This document shows positions 10,582 to 18,962 of a stretch of 25,394 nucleotides of DNA, in pieces. Source of the DNA: Pelargonium cotyledonis. Taxonomy: Eukaryota; Streptophyta; Magnoliopsida; Geraniales; Geraniaceae. Positions within the stretch are counted from its first letter, which is position 1, and every line of letters begins with the position of its first letter. Location: the NCBI GenBank assembly GCA_036897625.1, contig JAYMTA010000672.1:1-25394 (forward strand), in the 5' to 3' direction. The notes under the pieces were generated by a model. That model did not search any database. It saw only the letters and a program-made list of their open reading frames with translations, and was not told the origin of the DNA. A program made the position numbers and the translations under genes.

Positions 10582-10816
10582 GATTTTCTGATGATCGGCG
10601 ATTAGCAACAAAATTGCTACAATCACAGTGACTACTAAATGTAGATGACGAAATCGATAATTCTAATACTAATAATAATGGATCTAATGGTTTTTTCTCA
10701 AAATTAAAGAGAGAGGGAGGCAATTGGGGCGAGTAGTGGAGGACAAAAATCAGCAGACAGGTAATGAAATGATTCGAATTCGTAGACGAAAACTCCAGAT
10801 TTCCCAACCAGCTCAT
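10559..10816 (-). promoter_or_regulatory. Upstream ORF overlapping the PAO2-like start codon
   Basis: The only upstream ATG I find between the TATA box and the main start is at 10816, in context GCGCATGAG (G at -3, A at +4). It opens an 85-codon frame beginning MSWLGNLEF and stops at TAA 10561-10559, 20 bases past the main ATG (10581) and in a different frame. Arabidopsis PAO2 and PAO3 carry conserved peptide uORFs (CPuORF17 and CPuORF18), and PAO2's uORF is reported to control its translation. I cannot confirm that this peptide belongs to that group, and a leader intron could change its end. Confidence 0.45.
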
Positions 10817-11046
10817 GCGCCTCTTTTCCAATTCCACTACTCCAATTTCTCAATTTTTTTCCTCGGAATTGTGGGGTTTTCCGATTCTCTGACCTCCAAA
10901 TCGCAGAGATCGAGAGCTGAAAAGGGGAATTTGGAAAAGAGGAGACACAGATTTTGGGAAATTGAAATGATCTCCGAATGTGAAGAGAGAGTGAGAGAGA
11001 CGAGATTTTATGGGAAATAATGGGGGGAGAGAGAGAGAGAGCGAGA

Positions 11047-11054
11047 TATTTATA
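11047..11054 (-). promoter_or_regulatory. TATA box of the PAO2-like gene
   Basis: TATAAATA on the minus strand (11054-11047) is followed by a CT-rich Y-patch (TCTCTCTCTCTCTC, about 11040-11027). A transcription start near 11020 is expected, giving a leader of about 440 bases. Confidence 0.55.
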
Positions 11055-11271
11055 GTTCTACAGAGAGAAAGATTTGATTTTTTTTAGGTTTTATTGGGTT
11101 ATGGGTTTCGGGTTTGGGTTTGAATAGTAGGTAGGGGTTGAGCTACTCGCTCTTTTAGAGTGACACGTTTAAGGGTAGTTTCGTAATTAACTTTTTTGGA
11201 CAATATTGACAATTTAACAAGTTGGTTAGTTGTTGTACATTCCAGAAGTTTCTAGCGCTATTTTATTATTA

Positions 11272-11523
11272 CTCCCTTCGTCCCAAAATGAGTGTTTTAT
11301 TTTTATTTTTTTCAAAAATTAAGAATTACTAGATTATTTAGTGTGTTTTCAACATTACCCTCACTTTCTCACCTATACCTCATGTGCAGAGCTACCCATG
11401 TGCATAAGTGATAAGAGTAATATGGGAAAAACAATAATATAATAACCTAAAAATAGAAACAAGACACTTATTTTGGAACAAAAAATTTAGACAAATAAGA
11501 CACTCATTTTGGGACAGAGGGAG
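11272..11523. mobile_element. Stowaway MITE (252 bp) with TA target duplication
   Basis: The left end CTCCCTTCGTCCCAAAATGA and the right end, read in reverse as CTCCCTCTGTCCCAAAATGA, are terminal inverted repeats that fit the Stowaway consensus. They are flanked by TA (11270-11271 and 11524-11525). A second internal copy of the right end (GACACTTATTTTGG, about 11463-11476) is present. It lies about 220 bases upstream of the PAO2 TATA box. It has no coding capacity. Its interior does not match the intron copies in the NPG1-like gene. Confidence 0.9.
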
Positions 11524-11639
11524 TATTATTTTTTTCACTTTCTAAAAGATACTTGGACGTGCAATTGTCAAAACAATTCTACTATTAAATTAAACTTAAA
11601 TTCAACCCAAAAGTTTAATTTGATAAGTGGAGTATCCAA

Positions 11640-11800
11640 TCAACGTATATTGGGCTAATTGGTTGAACCGTTTTGAATTTTTTTTGAGATATCGGGTTTG
11701 ATTCTCATTGCCGACGGTGCAGCTCAACAAATAAAAGAAAAATTGAGTGGTCAATGTGTGTATCAACAAACTTCACATTCTTTCAGTGTGTAATACGTCA
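11640..11800 (+). mobile_element. SINE-like tRNA-derived unit
   Basis: TGGGCTAATTGG (11651-11662) resembles a pol III A box and GGGTTTGATTC (11694-11704) a B box, 31 bases apart, as in tRNA-derived SINEs. The B box is close to the consensus GGTTCGATTC. The 3' end is uncertain. Confidence 0.4.
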
Positions 11801-12216
11801 ATACAATTGTTGTGGTTTAGGTGGTTTCAGGTTTGGGGACCAGTAAATAAGGAGTTTAAAGTTTGATTCAAGACGTTAGGAGATTATTAGACAAATTAGC
11901 AAAGCTATCTTAGCCACGGTTATTGGGAAGACAACAAGATTGCAAATGTCTTACAAGTGGGGTAGATTTTTTCACGCATATCGTGGTTTATTGATTGAAA
12001 CCGAGCTTATTTGAAATGACGCTCAAAAAGTGATGCAGTCTAAATTTGTTGCCTATAGTTAAGCTCAGTTTGTTTCTCTTTTGTTCTAAAAAAACACTAG
12101 TGCCATGACAAAGTTGTGTTACCAATAAATCAATATAAATAATCAATGGTTTCAATAAAATTGATTGTCTCTTTCATGCTAACATGTTGGTACATATTTA
12201 AAGAGCATTGCATTGC

Positions 12217-12242
12217 GTCACATGTCACATGTCACATGTCAC
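12217..12242. repeat. (GTCACAT)n microsatellite
   Basis: Three perfect copies of the 7-base unit GTCACAT followed by GTCAC. Confidence 0.9.
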
Positions 12243-12642
12243 CTAAAACAGTTATTATTGTAATAATGCTGGTGGTTGGCATGTATTTATAGTATAACCA
12301 TAATTTTCTCTAGTGCTGCCTTTGTTTTTGGTTTTTGGTTTGTTTTTTTTATAAAAGAAATCTTGAATTGATTGTGGATCTTGAGAAAATAAATACATGG
12401 CATGTTAGGCAAGTGCATATTTTATGTCTTTAATTATGAAATAATTTAGGAGAAAATTGAACCATAGTATATGATATATATATCTTAATGTGCACTATTT
12501 GACTTGATCAAGCCAAACAGATTATAATAGTTTCACTTTATTCTCCTCATGTTAAAAATATTATGTAGTAAATTTGTCTAAGTTTGGAGCTATATGGGGC
12601 TTCAAATCTTAATTGGGTATTGGAGAACGGAACGGAGGGCTT

Positions 12643-12814
12643 GAATCGTTGGTTCGGATTCTTGGAGGTTGCACAACACATTGTTAATTGAAAGTTTAGA
12701 TATGTGTCTGAGAAACTATCTCGACCATGAATCCTTGATTTGGACTCTTGGACATTGCACAACACATTGTTAATGGAAAGTTTAGATATGTGTCTGAAAA
12801 ACTATCTCGACCGT
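12643..12814. repeat. 86-bp tandem duplication
   Basis: Two adjacent units of 86 bases (12643-12728 and 12729-12814) share long blocks including TTGCACAACACATTGTTAAT, AAAGTTTAGATATGTGTCTG and AACTATCTCGACC. They differ at only a handful of bases, so the duplication is fairly recent. No coding role is evident. Confidence 0.9.
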
Positions 12815-13182
12815 GAGAGTAAAATTTTACTTCAATTTTAAGATAAATCTAAATTAAATAAAGTTATAAATAAAGTTTTAGAAAGATTATTAGTTCTAAT
12901 TAATGTGAAGTTCTATTTTTTATGCACGATCTATTAATATAAACTATTTCTCCATTAATCAGTGTAATTCCACATAAGATTCCATTGATCTTATATTAAA
13001 TGCTTGCCTAACACTTCTTCATGACCATTAGGCATTACATAATTAATCGAGTTAATTAAAAGTTAACAAAGCCGTTGAACTATATATGTAGACACTTGTA
13101 GAATTGGCAAGCTCTAATGGCTGCAATTTCAGTGGAGCACAATCTCCACAACCACACACATGTTCTCGTGTGTGTATATAAA

Positions 13183-13352
13183 TATAATTTTATATTAGTT
13201 GTACCATTGAGGTGATGACACCTAATTTAAAATTATGAATCCGGACGAATCGCTCTGCTTCCACAAATTCACTTAGATGGGTATAAGTGAAATTTAATGA
13301 GGTGTCATCATCTCATTGACTTGGTTAAGTTACAACTGATATAAAATAATAT
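13183..13352. repeat. Foldback element with about 45-base inverted arms
   Basis: The left arm (ATTTTATATTAGTTGTA then GAGGTGATGACACCT) and the right arm, read in reverse (ATTTTATATCAGTTGTA then GAGATGATGACACCT), pair over about 45 bases. The right arm has an extra stretch of roughly 6 bases. The loop is about 75 bases. It could be a small MITE or a hairpin RNA source. No family was recognised. Confidence 0.7.
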
Positions 13353-14472
13353 CAGTCAAATGATACACATTTTACTCTCTATATATATATATATCAATTT
13401 AATATATGTAATGCATAGAATAAAATGTAAGATTTAAAATGGGTCTGTATGAAACTTTAATTAACTAACAAGATTGTTTTTATGAGTTAAAATTTAGCTA
13501 AAAATGCATGGTTTAATCTAGTGATTGTGTGGAATCACAATAAATTATTAGAAAAAGATGGTTTAATTAGCAAACTAATTATTATACTTTTCACCGACCA
13601 AATTAAATTTCAACATGGTATATTTGGTGGAGTATACTTCACCATTCAATTTTCGACTCTATTTTATATTTGTCATGAAATTTTAGTAAAGAAGATGACC
13701 AAATTTAATCATTTGGAAGTCAAACACAAGCTCAATTGAACATTACAATATTATTTTAACCATTACATTACCCATAGTTGTAGCTTCATAATTAAAGACA
13801 CCACGTTTTCAACAAATTTTCTATCAATAAATATGCACTAGTTTTATTCACACGTGATTAAAAGTGCACGTAAAAAATAGTATGTGTGTGATTGTCACCA
13901 AAGGACAACCTTGTGGTTTAAGTAACTCATTTTTTTTCCAAAAGAAACCACATGTTGCAAGATTAAAATAGTGGAAAGCGTTTTTTCATGCACATTTTTG
14001 CATCGAAAATTATATGCAGCTAACTCCATCAATATATGTATGTGAATATAATATTATCTTATTACGTGTTAGTTTTCACTTTAAATAACAATCGTATAAA
14101 ATTCTCATGAACAATGAGTTTAATTTTACGTAATTTTTGTATTCATAAATATATGTAAATATGACAATAATATATGAATAATTCTCTTCATTAAAGCATG
14201 ACAATACAATCAATCTTTAATTCTTTACACAAAAATATACTTTTCGCTAAATAGAATCGAAACTGTATTATATTATTAAAGTTGCTAAATATACAAGATG
14301 TGCAAGTTAATTAATTGACAATGTCAACTGACCTAAAAATATGGTTTTTGAGAATGACAGAGCAAATGACATGTTTCAAGCTTGGAATGAATCAAGCTCT
14401 TCCATTCATTTTATCAGTACTTAGTTTCTTATTTTGTCGTTTTTCTTGTTGTGAACAATAAGAAAAGAAAAA

Positions 14473-15115
14473 ATGGCATCAGCTCAGCTTTCATCAACAG
14501 ACACAATAAAGGATCAAGCGGATCGAGCAATTCAGCAAACCGCAGTGCAAAATCCAAGAGAGGTTTCCATTTTTTTCTATAAGCAAATGTACCAACCGAA
14601 TCTCGAGCATGAGATATATGAAAGACGGTAAAATGATTGGTTTACCGTCTTTTCGGGTTATTGATGAGTGATGACATAATCACCATAAGCTCACAACATA
14701 TATACCATCAATAATGAGACTTAAACCTGAAACCTCATCAACAATTCAAAGAGTTTGAACCGTTAGACTCAACATAGCTTAGTAGTTCTCGACCGCAGGA
14801 AGCTTTTGCCATTTTTTTATGTTTAATATCTGAAAACATTGGAGTGCAACAATGAACTCTATGGGCTTATTGGGCTTGTTCATGGCAAGAGCCATGTGGG
14901 CCTAAAGAACCCATTTTTGTTATTTGCAAAAATTGATTTTTATTTTATTTTATTATGTTCAGCTTGTAGGTCAAGTGAGTCATGATCAGTTCTGTGAGAC
15001 GGTCCACAAGCAGTTGGGCCAAGAAAACGAGGCCCAGGAATTGGGAGACAATCTCTGCAGCCTTTCTATTTCACCTGATGGCAAACACCGCAACCACCAC
15101 AAACTCCGAACTTAA
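14473..15115 (+). CDS. Small two-exon candidate gene, unknown 80-aa protein
   Basis: Exon 1 (14473-14562) starts AAAATGGCATCA and encodes 30 residues beginning MASAQLSSTDTIKDQ. The donor is GAG|GTTTCC. Exon 2 (14963-15115) follows a T-rich tract ending TTCAG and encodes 50 residues, including VGQVSHDQFCETVHKQLGQE and NLCSLSISPDGKHR, then TAA. The junction is in phase 0 and joins PRE to LVG. Both exons are clearly richer in G and C than the surrounding DNA, which supports coding. The product is hydrophilic and rich in Gln and His, with no signal peptide or membrane segment. I do not recognise the family and assign no function. The 400-base intron holds a hairpin and a SINE-like unit. It could instead be a decayed gene fragment. 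Confidence 0.5.
14621..14652. repeat. Perfect 12-bp inverted repeat (hairpin)
   Basis: AAAGACGGTAAA and TTTACCGTCTTT flank an 8-base loop inside the intron of the small candidate gene. It sits at the end of the SINE-like unit and may be its terminal structure. Confidence 0.7.
14653..14790 (-). mobile_element. SINE-like unit in the intron of the small candidate gene
   Basis: On the minus strand, TTGAGTCTAACGGTT (14772-14758) resembles an A box and AGGTTTAAGTCTC (14728-14716) resembles a B box, about 30 bases apart. Boundaries and family are uncertain. Confidence 0.35.
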
Positions 15116-17724
15116 ATAATCATATTTCACAATATCTTCAATTTGCTAAAATTAATGTTATTTTCTTCTTCACTAAGACAAAAGAACAAAAAGATTAGTA
15201 CAATGTATTCACCACCACAATCAATATATTATATTCATCAACTAGCTTCGCTATTACATGGTGTTGAATGCTTACTTTAAAATACAAGTTAATTTGAAGA
15301 GCATGAAACCGTTTAACTTAATATATGGCTTGGTAACGTGGTGTTGACTACTTCTGTGTCAGTCATGACCTGTTATACATAGATGCAGTTCTAAAGTATT
15401 GTGAAACCAATACGAACAATTATTTTATATTTGAATTTGGTGTTTGTGAAGGTGCAAGGTGGGAACATGAGAAGACCAAAATTTCTATTTTGCCATCATC
15501 ATCAGCATCAACAAGTTGGGTGGTTTTGTGGACACTTGGAAGCAATGAAAAAAATAAAAATAAAAATAGGCTATGATATGAACATTATATACAATGTATT
15601 GTGATATAAAGATGGGACCAAATTATATGTGGAAACAATCTCCTCTTCCCCAACCTTTCAACATCAAGAAAAAGATATATTATAGCAGCTGTCCACACCA
15701 CACACCACCATGCATGATCTTTCATTGCCATCTAGCTATTTTTATATAATTAAATAACACACTGTGCAATATTATCTGTTGACTGTTGACATGGTTAAGA
15801 TCTTCTAGGGGGTCCCTACTATTTTCTGTTAACATTGTTACCAGAGTTTGTGTACACATGTATATATATTTGTTGTTTAGTTTGTTTTGAGAGTATTTTT
15901 GTGCTACTCCTATAGTTAGATATACATGTGATGATGTCTAGTGGTACTTTCAAGAATATTATTGTGTAACTAATAGTAAATTTTTTATAGAGTCCTTTCT
16001 GAGTATTCATACGCACGATTGTCGAACGAACTCTTAAAATTTGACAATCTTCTTGAGCACGTTAACGGAAGAATTTGGGTGTTACAGAACTCAAAAAAGA
16101 TGTCATCCATAGTGATGAACACTCCTTGGAAATCACTCGGCTCGTGAAGTTCGGAGGGCTTATAGACGACGGTGGATGCATTCGGATGCATGGGCAAATT
16201 GAAAGTCTCTCATGAGCCTGCAACGCTAAAGGTTAATCACATATCGTCATCTCATCAAGTAAGTCATCCTTAAAAGTACTTATTTTAAAAAGAGAAAAAT
16301 GATCGGTGATCACTCTCAACTGAAACATTTTCTTTATTCATTATGTCAAAATCATACAAACGTACTGATTTTGATCGAGTAAAAAAATGTGTATCAGTTA
16401 TTACATCTCTATATTTGAATTTTAGCGACAAATCAAAATGCTTGTGAATTTTGAAGTTAAAAGTATTTAAGTAGAAAAAAAAAAAAACATGGTGAGTATG
16501 TTGATGCTAAGGTTGAATATCAAAGTGGGATAATGAAATTGAAACTTTATTTCTCCTTTTAGAATAATATAGTTGTAGGGATTATTCCAAAGAGGCCAGC
16601 CATTGATGCTAGTTGATCATTTAAAAGAAGAAAAAAAAATGATTCTCAATGCCAAGCTAAAGTTATCTAGTTGGAAACATGACATTAGATTTGGACATCA
16701 TCTCCATGGCCAACTTGAAAATCCCCAACAAAAAATGAAAAAGAGAGTTAAAAGAAAAAAAAAAGTATCTCATGCTTGAGATGGAGACTGCAAATCATGC
16801 TTTCTTGATTAGTTATAGAGAATATAATTCAACTCTTTAATTTAGTTCATTGAGTTCAAGAGAGAATCCAATTTGGATAGAGAATAATATCTTTAATTAA
16901 AATTAAAGATTATTATACTGTACGTCGACTTTTTATTTTATGTATTTAGCGTTTAAAGCGAAAACATATTTCTAACTTTTCAGCACAAGTTTTATTTATG
17001 TTTTTTCGTTAAATTTCCAAATAGTGATATATTATATATTCTCCCAGTAGCCAGTGACTTGCTTTTGTTATTGCCTTTGTACTACAAGTTCTATCACCTA
17101 ATCATCCTGGCCTATTGACTTTCTCAGGGAACAAACACAACTTAACACCATGAAAAGCCATCCATAGAACAATAGTTAGCTCCTTAGAGTTGTTATTTTA
17201 CCGAAAATAACTAACCTTTTAGAACAATTTCTTATCACTTTTTACTGCTTCAACCATTTTCTTATAACTTTTAGAAGTGTTATCTAACAAGTTCGTATAT
17301 ATTGTAATGTGTTACAAATTGTTAATGATTGAATAGATCTTTACATTATATTATGTTTTGAAAGTGAGATGCTTTGAGACAGTCAAAGAGAGGACACAAA
17401 ATTTATTTTTATAGTATTAAATTCAAAAGAGAGCCCACAATGTTCCAATTTAGACTCTTCTACAACAGACAAACAGAAACTCAATATATATGGTTGAAGA
17501 TGAGCCCCAACAAGCCATGTGGTTGCTGCTGATATTTCATGTCAAGAAAATATGGTGTCCAGTACAGATTCAGAGTCTCAAACATCAGCAGTTGCTGGAT
17601 GGCTAGCTTGGTTTATTACACACCATTTCCATTCAATTCACCAAAATTTAGATAAGACATATCTCAGATCGAACTTTAAATCTTGAAAAAATTCACAATA
17701 TTGTCGTTTGAATCTTGAATGATA
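15116..17724. other. Intergenic region, no gene recognised
   Basis: AT-rich sequence with scattered microsatellites. 16015-16200 is noticeably richer in G and C and is open on the minus strand (15985-16197), but it has no family resemblance that I recognise. A near-perfect palindrome around AATATCTTTAATT lies at 16883-16917. No tRNA or rRNA is visible. Confidence 0.45.
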
Positions 17725-18160
17725 TGAACATAACATGAACGGGTCATTTTGACTTTGCCAAAATTTGAACATAACATCATATGACACGATTTTGACTTTT
17801 ACGTGTAACTTAAATCGTCTGACTCATCATACGTGTGATTGCAAAATGACTGTAATACCAGATAAAAGATTGTTCAGTTTGAATCTTGAAAATGTTTGCT
17901 ATATTGTTTGATAGTTCAAGATTCTAAAGTAACATTATCAACTTCATTTTATCTTTTCCGTGAACATAACATCAAATAACATTGTACCGCGTGTAACTTA
18001 ACTCATTCATGTTACAAAATGAATGCAATAACATAAACAGTGTCATTTTGACTTTTCCAAGATCCGAACATAACATCAGATGGCACGGTTTCGCGTATAA
18101 CTTAACTCATTCAACTTATCATTTATATGGTTAAAAAATGAGTGCAATAACAGATATGAG
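17725..18160. repeat. Diverged tandem repeat array of about 104-196-bp units
   Basis: GAACATAACATCA occurs at about 17767, 17962 and 18066, with a variant near 17726. Each full copy is followed by a CGTGTAACTTAA-like block (17801, 17989, 18092). TCATTTTGACTTT plus CCAA occurs at 17744 and 18043. The last two copies are 104 bases apart and the earlier pair 196, so units have been lost or expanded. The array abuts the possible 3' end of the PIF transcript. Confidence 0.7.
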
Positions 18161-18164
18161 ACAC

Positions 18165-18170
18165 TTTATT
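18165..18170 (-). terminator. Possible poly(A) signal of the PIF-like gene
   Basis: AATAAA on the minus strand (18170-18165). It would suit a transcript whose last exon lies at about 18395-18150 (see the PIF-like gene). Evidence is positional only. Confidence 0.3.
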
Positions 18171-18962
18171 CTTCACAGCTACATCTATTCCAATGGAATA
18201 TACAGAGGAAAATCGACTCTTATCGTCATTTCAACGACAAAATATTAAGGGTAAATGACAGCCATGCCTTGTTGATGCACGAATGAGAATTCGGAGAAAA
18301 AAATCGCTTTCGCCATTTGGTCCTGCTGCAATATGTTGGAGCATATGGGGAGGGACCATAAGTATCTGATAAGAACATATACCCACTTGCTAACCTGTCA
18401 TCAACAGAGACAAATTTGTTTCTGTCAAAACCAAAAAGGCATGAGGGAGATTCTTGATTTTTACTGTATTAGGCTATTAGAGATTGAAAATGATGCTAGT
18501 GTGATCATATTACTATTTGGGCTGTGGACGGTTTGGGAAAATATCACAAATAGTGGAAGACCGTCAAAATTGACATTAGTGGACAAGTAGAAGAGAAGAC
18601 TTTACGTGGTTAATTACTACGTTTGTGACCATTCACCATTTTAGGGGATGGCAATCAAGATAAGGCAACAGATAAGCTCCTATATCTCACATCAACGACC
18701 TCAATTCGGATTGCTATCATTTACATAGCTATCTTGCACACGGAAGATTCAATTGGAGTATTTAAAGCGAGGTCCAAAGATAAAGTGAAGAATCATTCTT
18801 ATAAGTAGAGAGGAGGTCCAACGCAAGAGGCTCACACGACTCACACAATCGTGGGGCGTGTAGAGGGTTATTTATGTACTTTTGTAGAGAGATTTCTTCT
18901 CTTAACCCGTGAAATCCTTCTTGTAAGTTCTAAAGCGTTAGGGTTTATAAGTCAATGTTTTC

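Larger units (their letters stand above)
11801..14472. other. Intergenic region with repeats, no gene seen
   Basis: Very AT-rich. It contains a 7-bp microsatellite, an 86-bp tandem duplication and a foldback element, listed separately. Scattered short open frames such as 13521-13739 show no family resemblance and have AT-driven composition. A weak SINE-like pair (CCTTGTGGTTTAAGT near 13911 and TTGCAAGATT near 13955) is too degenerate to call. Confidence 0.5.

Noticed and set aside
10724..11020. 98-codon plus-strand open frame over the PAO2 leader
   Set aside because: Arg/Glu-rich translation of the complement of a CT-rich leader; no start context or family match.
13900..13990. Possible further SINE (CCTTGTGGTTTAAGT and TTGCAAGATT)
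   Set aside because: The box motifs are too degenerate and there is no clear end or duplication.
15401..15604. 67-codon plus-strand open frame rich in His
   Set aside because: Driven by a CAT/CAA-rich low-complexity stretch, with no splice partner or family match.
18333..18590. 85-codon plus-strand open frame
   Set aside because: No recognisable domain; it overlaps the possible 3' UTR of the PIF-like gene on the other strand.
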